This document shows, piece after piece, positions 17,435-25,229 of a stretch of DNA of 64,000 nt (position 1 is its first letter; every line of letters begins with the position of its first letter). Source of the stretch: Bifidobacterium sp. ESL0745 (GTDB taxonomy: Bacteria; Actinomycetota; Actinomycetes; Actinomycetales; Bifidobacteriaceae). The stretch is from the NCBI RefSeq assembly GCF_029433335.1, contig NZ_JAQTHX010000001.1, positions 992,001 to 1,056,000 of the forward strand. The letters are read 5' to 3'. A model generated the notes under the pieces. That model had not been told where the DNA came from. It worked only from the letters and a program-made list of their open reading frames with translations, and did no database searches. The position numbers and the translations under genes were made by a program.

Positions 17435-18121
17435 TCAGACCAGAATCTCGTCAATCGGTTTGTCGCCATCGTAGAAGTCGATGGTCTTGCGCTTGGCGAT
17501 ATCTGCCGAAAGCACGCGGGCAATGACTGCTGCGACGTTGCCGCGCGAGGTCGCGCGCTGTTCGTCAGTTGCTGGCTTGCCGTCGATTATCGTATGGTCA
17601 TCGGTCAAGACAATCTTGTCGGTTTCCGGCTCAAGCGTAAGCAGACCGGGACCGAGAATCGTATACTCGAGCGAAGAATCACGCAAGTGGGCGTCTGCAT
17701 CGTGTTTGGACTGCGCATACGTGATGAACGAGTCGGGCCAGCCCATCTCCTGCGGGTCACGGTCAGACGTATCATACGAAACCATAACAAAGCGTCGAAC
17801 ACCAGCCCTTTCGGCCGCATCCATCGCGTTGACCGCAGCCTGGTAGTCGACGGCGTGGGTACGAACGTCATCCCCACCACCGGCGCCCGCCGAAAAGACC
17901 ACCGCAACGGCGCCTTCGAAGAGCCCCGCGAAGTTGTCGACATTGGCATGCTCCATATCGAAGACCACCGGATTCGCGCCGGCCTTGCGCACATCATCCG
18001 ATTGTGCCGGATTGCGGATGACCGCGTCCACTACAAATCCGGCCTCTTTCAGCTTCGGTTCGGCAAGCAACGCCACCTTGCCATGCCCACCGAGAACAAC
18101 CACTCGTCTTTGATCAACCAT
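17435..18121 (-). CDS. NAD(P)-binding oxidoreductase (YwnB/atypical SDR-like)
   Basis: 228 residues from ATG at 18121 (AAAGGA upstream). An N-terminal Rossmann fold starts RRVVVLGGHGKVALLAEPKL, then VVFSAGAGGGDDV and GVRRFVMVSY, typical of NAD(P)H-binding atypical SDRs that act as flavin reductase-like or redox sensor proteins. The glycine motif is GGHGKV. Substrate is unknown. Confidence 0.85.
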   Translation of the reverse strand: MVDQRRVVVLGGHGKVALLAEPKLKEAGFVVDAVIRNPAQSDDVRKAGANPVVFDMEHANVDNFAGLFEGAVAVVFSAGAGGGDDVRTHAVDYQAAVNAMDAAERAGVRRFVMVSYDTSDRDPQEMGWPDSFITYAQSKHDADAHLRDSSLEYTILGPGLLTLEPETDKIVLTDDHTIIDGKPATDEQRATSRGNVAAVIARVLSADIAKRKTIDFYDGDKPIDEILV

Positions 18122-18242
18122 ATCGATTCCTTTCAAAAGGTTTAGATACCCATCATTGTTGATGAACCCCAATCACCATTACTATGCCATAAAAACCGAT
18201 CTATGCGGACAAAGCAAATAATCGAACGTACCATTGCAAGAT

Positions 18243-18431
18243 TTAGAGCTCAGCCAACTGTTGCTGTGCGTGCCGGAATCTTGATTCCATAAACGAAACG
18301 GAATGATTATCGATATGACGCAACCTAGCTCTTGCAATGGCCTGCTTGATAACAGAACCCAGCGTTCCCGCGTAATCCCGCGCTTCCTGCCGCGAAATGG
18401 CCTGGCAAAAACCGTTACTTTGCGTTTTCTC
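18243..18431 (-). pseudogene. Fragment resembling a HipA toxin C-terminus
   Basis: An open stretch of 62 codons without any start codon ends at TAA (18243-18245) and begins just after an in-frame TGA, immediately downstream of the XRE gene. It reads SRQEARDYAGTLGSVIKQA then ARLRHIDNHSVSFMESRFRH, helical and similar in pattern to the end of HipA kinases. Most of the gene is missing, so it would be a deletion remnant. The HipA identity is inferred by pattern only. Confidence 0.45.
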
Positions 18432-18451
18432 TCAAGGAATTCGAATAATGA

Positions 18452-18742
18452 TTATCTCACTCGCTTGGGCAGAAGTTGACCGGCACGAACCATGCCCAGA
18501 TCATGCGAATACGGGTCGGCCGCCTTGACCATGTAATCGGCCAGTTGAAGTATGCGGGCGACAGTAATCAGCGCGTCAGAGCGCACCGGCCTCCCGTGCT
18601 CGAGATTGGTCACCGTAGTCTCGCTGATCCCCGCGCGCTTGGCCACGTCGTTGACTCGCAGTCCCAGCAGCTTGCGCTGTGCCGCAAAGTGCTCCCCGAT
18701 AATCCGCAAGTCTCGTTTGGTAGTCGTCGGCGTATATTTCAT
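18452..18742 (-). CDS. XRE-family regulator (HipB-like)
   Basis: 96 residues. Helix-turn-helix around residues 16-70: IGEHFAAQRKLLGLRVNDVAKRAGISETTVTNLEHGRPVRSDALITVARIL. Such small XRE proteins are often antitoxins that repress their own operon; a HipA-like remnant follows directly, suggesting an orphaned HipB. It is the last gene of the AT-rich island, about 107 bases after the duplicated-domain protein gene, so it could also regulate that cluster. Confidence 0.82.
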   Translation of the reverse strand: MKYTPTTTKRDLRIIGEHFAAQRKLLGLRVNDVAKRAGISETTVTNLEHGRPVRSDALITVARILQLADYMVKAADPYSHDLGMVRAGQLLPKRVR

Positions 18743-18849
18743 TTCTTACCTAACGCTTTAATCATTAGCATTCTACTGATTAAGTAGATTATACTATGAC
18801 ATACTAGTGCTTATAGATAAAGTCATAGCACAAAATACAACACTAATTT

Positions 18850-19827
18850 TCAAACCATTGGTTTAAGTGTCATTACAAAAACATTGTCGACAGTTTTAGT
18901 TAAGAATTGTAAATTATTTTGTCGTAGGCCTCCAATCTCAGCACTTTCTTTAATGAAACGTTCCGGAGATATATTCATCTGCGTTGCAAAGCAGCTAACT
19001 TCCGTATCATATAGTTGACTCGGTTTTGTTACCTTAAAAGTCATCTCTATTTGATTTTCTGAAAGCTGATATCTGAAATTTGGATCTTCCTGAGTTGGTG
19101 TTGGAGCACATTTCCAAAAAATTTTAGCAACTTTAGAAGTAACGGATGTAGAAGTTGCCCCAGCTGGAACATACCATTGAGCTGAAGACCCATAGCCACC
19201 CTCAAGATTCCTTTGTTTCACCATAAGATCGAGCCAACCGGTTGAACCATCAGAAGCTTGGGTACCAGTATCCATAATTTTGGATTGAATATTATAATTA
19301 CCTTCAGAATTTACACGCCAGCCATGCTCTATTGTGCCGGCCTTTGTCAACTCAGCAGTTCCTAACCCAAGTTTTGAAGCAAAGCAGCCAACAATCTGGT
19401 CAGACCAAGCAGAGGGATAACTCACCCTCAACCATAATTCAGACTGATCATCAGATAAATCATAATAAAAATTATCATCATTTGGCTGAGACTGTGGAGA
19501 GCATTCCCAAAAAACACGTGCTATATCAGTCTTCTGACTCAATTGTGAGTCTTTGGGAGCATAAAATCGATTGTTGAATGAACCAAAACCCCCACCATCT
19601 TTCGTTGTCTCTGGATTGTTTAGCTTTTCCCCATTATCAGGAGTAGTCGTTTTTTTACCAGTATTTTTCTTCACACCATTAGTATTAGAAGATTGTTTTT
19701 CCGCAGAACTGTTGGAAGACCCTCCTACTATCGAAGAAGTAAGCCCTGTATAAATCCCTACAATCATCAGTACTGCCGAAAGAAGTAATCCCAAAACGGA
19801 AATGATTTTGATACGATTTTTATCCAT
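18850..19827 (-). CDS. Unknown membrane-anchored protein with a duplicated domain
   Basis: 325 residues; family not recognised. A single N-terminal membrane segment (residues about 8-30) is followed by a Ser/Asn/Lys/Thr-rich spacer to residue 85 and then two copies of one domain, about 88-203 and 218-322. Shared positions include VFWECSP vs IFWKCAP, NFYYDLSDDQSE vs NFRYQLSENQIE, VSYPSAWSDQIVGCFA vs VTKPSQLYDTEVSCFA and WRVNSEGNYNI vs LRQNNLQFL. Each copy keeps two cysteines that could form a disulfide, so the domains are probably outside the cell. The start lies 8 bases after the stop of the upstream coiled-coil gene. AT-rich compared with the flanks. Confidence 0.75.
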   Translation of the reverse strand: MDKNRIKIISVLGLLLSAVLMIVGIYTGLTSSIVGGSSNSSAEKQSSNTNGVKKNTGKKTTTPDNGEKLNNPETTKDGGGFGSFNNRFYAPKDSQLSQKTDIARVFWECSPQSQPNDDNFYYDLSDDQSELWLRVSYPSAWSDQIVGCFASKLGLGTAELTKAGTIEHGWRVNSEGNYNIQSKIMDTGTQASDGSTGWLDLMVKQRNLEGGYGSSAQWYVPAGATSTSVTSKVAKIFWKCAPTPTQEDPNFRYQLSENQIEMTFKVTKPSQLYDTEVSCFATQMNISPERFIKESAEIGGLRQNNLQFLTKTVDNVFVMTLKPMV

Positions 19828-19835
19828 TTTTTATC

Positions 19836-20549
19836 TCACTCCTTTCCATAATCATTAATATGCACAAGAAGCACTTGATTTTCTTCATCCAAACGTGTTG
19901 CATCATTCTGAAGTTGAGAAATTTTAGTTTCAATCATTCCCAACGCCAACTTTGCTGCCTCATAATCTGATTCTGCTTGATCCGCAAGACTTGTTAATTG
20001 ATTCAGATATTTCAGCTCCTGTTGTTCTTCATCAAAACGCTTCTGACAAATATCTTGATATTCTTTTGCATCCTCAGGTGTGGTTGCGAGACCAGTCAAC
20101 AAAGCTCGTAACATATTTTGAACAGCAAAATGGCTTTTATATCCGGTCGGAAGTTCAGATTCCAATTGATTAAATTCTTCCGAAAAATCGCTTAAACTTT
20201 CCTGCGATTGTTTATATGACTGAGCAAGCTTGGGCACCGCACGCTGAGCCTCTTTATACCGAGTATCCTGAATTACTGCACTTAGGAAAAGAAAGAATCC
20301 CAAAGCTCCGCCAACGGCAGCGATGTTCCATTGACTTGTGAAGATACACGCCAGCAGAGTAAACGCAAGAACGATAAAAGCAACAACAATTTCAACCTTC
20401 GAACTCGTTGAAAATGAATTACTCCTAGCAACGGCAAAGTCCTGACGCTGCTTCTTTTTGTCTGTCTCTTCAAGAGTCTCAAAATCCTGGTTAAGGGTAG
20501 AAAGCTTTCCAATCAATTGAGAACGGCTGAGATCATTCACTTCCATCAT
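19836..20549 (-). CDS. Two-TM coiled-coil membrane protein, unknown family (second)
   Basis: 237 residues. An N-terminal helical region (1-45) is followed by two membrane segments (about 52-70 and 74-92: VEIVVAFIVLAFTLLACIF and GGALGFFLFLSAV), then a long Glu/Gln-rich coiled coil to the end (LEETD..., QSYKQSQESLSDFSEEF..., LNQLTSLADQAESDYEAA). The layout mirrors the preceding gene, so the two probably form one membrane complex. Its start overlaps that gene's stop (CAATGATGG), with GGGAGG just upstream. Confidence 0.75.
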   Translation of the reverse strand: MMEVNDLSRSQLIGKLSTLNQDFETLEETDKKKQRQDFAVARSNSFSTSSKVEIVVAFIVLAFTLLACIFTSQWNIAAVGGALGFFLFLSAVIQDTRYKEAQRAVPKLAQSYKQSQESLSDFSEEFNQLESELPTGYKSHFAVQNMLRALLTGLATTPEDAKEYQDICQKRFDEEQQELKYLNQLTSLADQAESDYEAAKLALGMIETKISQLQNDATRLDEENQVLLVHINDYGKE

Positions 20550-21313
20550 TGAACCTCCCTTAAAACGTCATCAGGATTTTCGTTGTGCCGGCTAACGATA
20601 TTTCTTAAGTCGTTGTTTCTGTCCTTAATCGGCTTATACCGACCACGCCATTCTTCGAGCGCACGAGTTGCCTCAACAATTTTTACAGTTCTAAGAATTT
20701 CAGTTTTTCGCTCATAATCTGCTCGACGTTCTTGCTGTTCAGCTTGTCGCTGCTGGAGGTCCTGAATGATTTGTGTATGCTTTTCAATCTCATATTCTTC
20801 AGCGATATCAGCAATTGAATCGTTGCTATTCTTTAAATGCTCGATGAAATAGCTCAATTCATTTGCATGACGATACTCATTCGGGATCAATCTCAACTCT
20901 TCGCCATATTCCTCTCGCATCTGGCCCAAGCCTTCAGTGAGTTCTTCGGATTTCTTTTCCATTCCCGGAATTTCGTTGAGTAGAGTTTCGCTTGTCTGTT
21001 TCTTTTTTAACGCAATAGGTATCAAGATAAGACCAGTACAGATTGGGATCAAACAAATCCACAGGTATCGTTGAGGAAGAACCCCGAGGATGCCAACACC
21101 CGTCACTATCAAGAAAATGGCAAAAGTTAGCGAGCGATAATAAGAATCTCGTTTGCCCTCGTAATCTTTACGAGCCTTGTCAGTCATTGAATCCGCAGCA
21201 TTTTTCACCTTGTCAAAAACGGTGACTACGGGAATCATGCTCGTCAAAAACTGAATCAACTCGTCATGAGAGTATCGATCAATAGTCTCAACTTTTCGTA
21301 ACGCAGCTGCCAA
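20546..21313 (-). CDS. Two-TM coiled-coil membrane protein, unknown family (first)
   Basis: 255 residues from a TTG start at 21313, chosen because AGGAG sits 6 bases upstream. Residues 1-55 are helical, two membrane segments follow (about 65-82 and 85-103: LTFAIFLIVTGVGILGVL and LWICLIPICTGLILIPIAL), then a charged coiled-coil tail with KHTQIIQDLQQRQAEQQERR. No enzymatic motif is seen. It is the first of three tightly packed genes; the upstream nuclease gene probably belongs to the same transcript. Confidence 0.75.
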   Translation of the reverse strand: MAAALRKVETIDRYSHDELIQFLTSMIPVVTVFDKVKNAADSMTDKARKDYEGKRDSYYRSLTFAIFLIVTGVGILGVLPQRYLWICLIPICTGLILIPIALKKKQTSETLLNEIPGMEKKSEELTEGLGQMREEYGEELRLIPNEYRHANELSYFIEHLKNSNDSIADIAEEYEIEKHTQIIQDLQQRQAEQQERRADYERKTEILRTVKIVEATRALEEWRGRYKPIKDRNNDLRNIVSRHNENPDDVLREVQ

Positions 21314-21410
21314 GGGAATCTCCTATTCTAAAAATTCGAAAATCAGTCTGTAGTCTGCTCCATATCATCAAGCTCATGACCATCATTGTCAGAAAGAGCC
21401 TGCTTGCTTT

Positions 21411-22676
21411 TCAGATATTCAAACATGTCATTTTCGAAACTAAGCATTTTTCAACAGCATTGCGAAGTTTCTTGGCATTATCTTCCTCATCCTTTCCCAA
21501 CTCATTAACTCTCAATTTGTCGGTTTCATCGATGCCGGTATCAATCGTGTATATTCTGCGCAAGTCCAATTCTTTGTTACTTGTCTTTTCTATTCCTCCT
21601 CGTTCAGAGCAATAGTGTTGCAGCATATCCATCTTGTTAAGAATCCGTGTTGGTTGGCCGGCACGGTGTATTTCAAAAACAATACTGGGCTTTTGAAGTC
21701 CACCCGGCCCTGGATAAACCCAATAGTTATAACTCGCATATGGCTCCGTCCACGCACCCGAATGTGTCTTATTCTCCAGGTACTCATTCATTCTCGAAGT
21801 AGTAAAGAACAGATAATCACTAGTTGAATCTTCCGGCTCACAATCGTTAATATCAATATCATCCTTCTGTTTAAATTCATTCAAAACCTTTAGATACATT
21901 TGTCTTAATTCAGTGTTTATCCCATCATTATCCGGCACAGCCCGATCATGGACAAGATCAAAAACAGCAGGATATTTCCTATAGAGATTTAAAGCCAAGT
22001 CATCAAGTTCGTCGTTTTTCACAAGATTCTCCTTCTCCAAAAAGTCAATGTAATCATCAATGAGTTCTTTTGCTCGACCTCGTGCCAAGGTCTCGATGGA
22101 TTTCAAAACCGTGACTATGGATGTATACGAAAGCGTCAACCAACTATCAGGTTCATCACTTTGATCTTCAGGAACCCGCTCACCTTTGGGAGTAAGGAAG
22201 ATATATATTTTATGTGCGTATCCTGCATAGGTGTTTTCAACATATTCTCGATAGCGAAACAGCTGATTATCATGCAGCCACGCATCAACCTTGTTCTCGA
22301 TGCATATCACCATACGATTATCAAGTGTTTTCACCAAAATATCTATGTGCGCTTCTCGTTCACGAACCACCTCAATCTCAGTAAGATCATCGGCAGCTAA
22401 CGATGCAAAATCATTCGCAAGCTCATCTGAATGGTGATTTTGAATGTTTTCTCGATACAACTGGGCAAGAAGACGACGTATAAACAGGTCCCCCAGTCCA
22501 TGTGGAGATGCCGGATCCATCAGCCAAGCCAAAAACGCCGAATGCTTAATCTCCTGACGCCCCATGTCAATAACATCAAAAACATTCACACGGCTTAATC
22601 TTTGGCTAAGTTTGTTAAATTGCGGATCCGAAAGCAACTTCATTGCCTGCACCATGACAGAATCCTCTTCAGCCAT
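21411..22676 (-). CDS. PD-(D/E)XK nuclease superfamily protein, possibly frameshifted at the 3' end
   Basis: 421 residues from ATG at 22676 (AAAGGAG upstream). The N-terminal HSAFLAWLMDPASPHGLGDLFI (45-66) and catalytic core HIDILVKTLDN...ICIENKVDA (Asp112, Glu127-x-Lys129) followed by NQLFRYREYV match the PD-(D/E)XK family that Pfam groups as PDDEXK_4, common in defence islands. At a run of five T (21447-21451) the frame ends quickly in CLVSKMTCLNI; a shift would continue as MLSFENDMFEYLKSKQALSD to a stop at 21343, only 29 bases before the next start. This suggests a one-base deletion or assembly error. Confidence 0.8.
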   Translation of the reverse strand: MAEEDSVMVQAMKLLSDPQFNKLSQRLSRVNVFDVIDMGRQEIKHSAFLAWLMDPASPHGLGDLFIRRLLAQLYRENIQNHHSDELANDFASLAADDLTEIEVVREREAHIDILVKTLDNRMVICIENKVDAWLHDNQLFRYREYVENTYAGYAHKIYIFLTPKGERVPEDQSDEPDSWLTLSYTSIVTVLKSIETLARGRAKELIDDYIDFLEKENLVKNDELDDLALNLYRKYPAVFDLVHDRAVPDNDGINTELRQMYLKVLNEFKQKDDIDINDCEPEDSTSDYLFFTTSRMNEYLENKTHSGAWTEPYASYNYWVYPGPGGLQKPSIVFEIHRAGQPTRILNKMDMLQHYCSERGGIEKTSNKELDLRRIYTIDTGIDETDKLRVNELGKDEEDNAKKLRNAVEKCLVSKMTCLNI

Positions 22677-23028
22677 CAGCGTTCGCTCCTTTGCTCTGGT
22701 TTTGAAATGGTTACGATGAACTTTCTTGTTCTTAAAGTCGTAACCAATCAAACACTTTAATTATTATCCCGCTTTACTCAGTTATCTGTATTGGCATTAA
22801 ACCTCTAATACAGATTTTACATTTTAGAAAACCAAAAACTCTGCTCTAGCCTACGAATCAATCCCCGTTCTTTAAATACCTCATTGCAGCAGGGAAGAGC
22901 CTCGATTCTCGGATTTTATGTTTATACAATTAATTCTTCTTTCCTTTATCTTTCATAAAAGTTATCTTATATAAAAGATAATAAGATTATAGATGTACAA
23001 ACTATTTCTTTTAACTTGCATTTGCCAA
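22677..23028. other. AT-rich intergenic region
   Basis: 352 bases without a convincing gene. Contains a weak inverted repeat TTATCTT / AAGATAA (22962-22981), possibly ending the unknown 139-residue gene, and A/T-rich promoter-like sequence 22720-22800 ahead of the nuclease gene. Confidence 0.4.
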
Positions 23029-23448
23029 TTATTCGCGATTGAGAATCTTGATATTTTTCTTCACTTCATCAGGAGCAAGAATATCGTACTCATCAAAATA
23101 TGCAATCGGATTTTTGGAATTGTTGCGCTTAAGAGTCTTACCTAACCATGCATCATATTTATGTTCTACCGGTTCACCAATGAAACCCATGCGCAAATCC
23201 TCGCGCTTAATCAGGCCACGAATCTTGGCCACACAAACGACGACGTTTTCAGGATTGAGAATGACCGCCAAATCGCAGCGTACAGCGCGACCTGGCTCAA
23301 GCTTCCACCAGCTGTTGCCAGCATGCCACACTTCTTTGGGTGACATACCCTCCTGCCAGCCTACGAATTCGCGGTAGCCACCTTCGGGCAACTCTTCATG
23401 ACGAACTGGCCTGCGAGGACCAAGTTTCATAGTAACAATCTCGCTCAA
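23029..23448 (-). CDS. Unknown 139-residue protein
   Basis: Not recognised. Soluble, mixed alpha/beta composition, with conserved-looking WHAGNSWWKLEPGRAVRCDLAVI and VVCVAKIRGLIKREDLRMGFIG, ending in a Lys-rich DEVKKNIKILNRE. The start is taken as TTG at 23448; ATG at 23430 is possible. It lies between the DUF2442 gene and the nuclease gene on the same strand. Confidence 0.65.
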   Translation of the reverse strand: MSEIVTMKLGPRRPVRHEELPEGGYREFVGWQEGMSPKEVWHAGNSWWKLEPGRAVRCDLAVILNPENVVVCVAKIRGLIKREDLRMGFIGEPVEHKYDAWLGKTLKRNNSKNPIAYFDEYDILAPDEVKKNIKILNRE

Positions 23449-23532
23449 AGAAACCTACCTTGTTGAATCAAAACTTTTATACTAGTTTCCACGATAGTAA
23501 GCAAGCTGCACAGATTTAGAGACAAAACTTAA

Positions 23533-23844
23533 TCAAGCAGAAACCAACTCTCCGTGAGAATCATATTCGTAGGAGTGATCGTATAAGTAGGCTGGAGAAA
23601 TATCGATACTACCGTTTTGCCACATCGGAATGCCATGTATGACCTTGACGTTCTCAAAGACGGCTTCATCACGTAATGGTTCAAAAGCTGGGACTTTGTC
23701 AAATAGTTCGGTAAAATCACACAAACGAGTTTCACCAGTGGAAAAGGTGACCAGCATAATATGGTCATCGGTCACACGTACCGACTCGGCCTTCAACTCC
23801 TTTGTAGGAGCATCCGCATACACGATGCCATTTACTTCAAACAT
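23533..23844 (-). CDS. DUF2442 family protein
   Basis: 103 residues with the family's pattern: VTDDHIMLVTFSTGETRLCDF, then AFEPLRDEAVFENVKVIHGIPMWQNGSIDISPAYLYDHS. Function is unknown; members typically sit next to DUF4160 proteins, and the pair is often listed as a putative toxin-antitoxin module. It starts 11 bases after the DUF4160 stop. Confidence 0.85.
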   Translation of the reverse strand: MFEVNGIVYADAPTKELKAESVRVTDDHIMLVTFSTGETRLCDFTELFDKVPAFEPLRDEAVFENVKVIHGIPMWQNGSIDISPAYLYDHSYEYDSHGELVSA

Positions 23845-23855
23845 TTGGCGTCTCC

Positions 23856-24122
23856 TTATGAGAGCGGCTTAATCCGGTCAAACGAATGCCCGGCTACTGC
23901 TTTGTTCCACGCTTCATACAGCTCATCTTCATGCAATACTAGCCAAGCTGCCACTAGCTTATACTGCTTTGCAGGAAGAGAACCAGCCAAAAGCTGTCCA
24001 TCGAGGCCAATAGACGCTTCAAAATCACCGTAATAGACATGAACATGCGGACGATGATGCTCTTTCTCGTCCTGATACATCATTCGTATCACGATCCCGA
24101 AAAATCTACTTACCTCCGGCAT
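23856..24122 (-). CDS. DUF4160 family protein
   Basis: 88 residues: MPEVSRFFGIVIRMMYQDE, then HHRPHVHVYYGDFEASIGLDGQLLAGSLP, the family core with its HxPHVHV motif. It is the upstream partner of the DUF2442 gene. Role in toxin-antitoxin function is inferred from family context, not shown. Confidence 0.87.
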   Translation of the reverse strand: MPEVSRFFGIVIRMMYQDEKEHHRPHVHVYYGDFEASIGLDGQLLAGSLPAKQYKLVAAWLVLHEDELYEAWNKAVAGHSFDRIKPLS

Positions 24123-24197
24123 TTTGTCACCCGCCTCGTCTTGCTTTCAGGTTCTATTGTATAAGAAAACTGTAAGCCTTAAACATTTAAACTAGTT

Positions 24198-25118
24198 TTA
24201 TAATTGCGAATCCTCGTCACTGCGCTGTACAAGACCAGCATCGAAGAATTGCACCAGTGACGTTGCAAGACCAACCGCAACTGTTGCTTCCTCAACGGTG
24301 ACCGGCTGAGATTCGACACCGCCATGCCTGTCATGTTGACCGCGCCATAATAAACCAATCATATCGAGCAGCGTTTGTGAAGAAGTAGAACGTTGATCTT
24401 CCTTCAGCATGGGCAATCGCCAATTTTTTTGATCACTCATCTGGTTCAAAACCGTCCCAAGAGTGGCCTTTGAGTTTTGAGGGGAAACCACAGGAATTGC
24501 AGCATCTTCCACAGATTTAATTGCATGGGAATAAGCCTCACCAGGCTTTGGATCTATTCCATAAAGACATTCCCAAGCTTTGGACAATTCGATACCAGCA
24601 TTACCCGAATGGGTCATCACCGCATTTGCGACCTCTTGAACTCCCTTTGGCACTCGTCGTATAAGACCAGGACGGCCAGCTCTTGCATGTTCCGATACAA
24701 GCCAAGCGGACTTACTCCGTTCTAGAATCTTATCCAACTTGCCTGCGTCTACATTATCAAAAAACGCAAGAATATAATCAGCAAGAATTAATGGATTCGA
24801 AACACGTTCAAGTTCAAACATCGCCTGATCCAATTGGTCAGTTCCATCACTTTCATAGTGAATTTCTTTGTTTAAATCAGGAAAACGAATTTGCAAAATT
24901 TGGCACATTTGCTCTGTCTCGGCTACCCTCAATCCATAAATCGGGTGTCGGCCCCCATACAAATCTTCTCTATACGTAGCAAGACAAGTTATGCTTTCTC
25001 TTACCCAAGCCCAAAATGGTGCGCTCATCCAATCTGGTACACCATCATGCAGCGCATCATATTCGGCTATTTCTTCTTCGGAGTCCACACCCAAAGGTCT
25101 CCAAACCTCTTCATCCAT
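24198..25118 (-). CDS. HEPN/abortive-infection C-terminal-like protein
   Basis: 306 residues from ATG at 25118 (AGGAGG upstream; a TTG one codon earlier is possible). The N-terminal half contains ALHDGVPDWMSAPFWAWVRESI. The C-terminal half has AWECLYGIDPKPGEAYSHAIKSVEDAAIPVV and, at residues 260-266, RGQHDRH, which fits the Rx4-6H pattern of HEPN ribonucleases, followed by AVGLATSLVQFFDAG. This resembles Abi_C-type proteins. RNase activity is inference. First gene of the AT-rich island. Confidence 0.72.
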   Translation of the reverse strand: MDEEVWRPLGVDSEEEIAEYDALHDGVPDWMSAPFWAWVRESITCLATYREDLYGGRHPIYGLRVAETEQMCQILQIRFPDLNKEIHYESDGTDQLDQAMFELERVSNPLILADYILAFFDNVDAGKLDKILERSKSAWLVSEHARAGRPGLIRRVPKGVQEVANAVMTHSGNAGIELSKAWECLYGIDPKPGEAYSHAIKSVEDAAIPVVSPQNSKATLGTVLNQMSDQKNWRLPMLKEDQRSTSSQTLLDMIGLLWRGQHDRHGGVESQPVTVEEATVAVGLATSLVQFFDAGLVQRSDEDSQL

Positions 25119-25168
25119 CAATGTAACCTCCTGTCTAAAGCATTACGATAATTATCTTTAAGATACAA

Positions 25169-25206
25169 CAAGGTGGTTCATTACTCGAATACAATGAACC
25201 ACCTTG
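25169..25206 (-). terminator. Hairpin after ychF
   Basis: Perfect 14-bp arms CAAGGTGGTTCATT / AATGAACCACCTTG with a 10-base loop, between the ychF stop and the island. T-runs are weak on the minus strand. Confidence 0.72.
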
Positions 25207-25229
25207 AAAATATAACTAAGTTTTTCAGC

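Noticed and set aside
18243..25121. Prophage or integrative element
   Set aside because: No integrase, transposase, structural phage gene or visible att repeats; only composition and gene content suggest acquisition.
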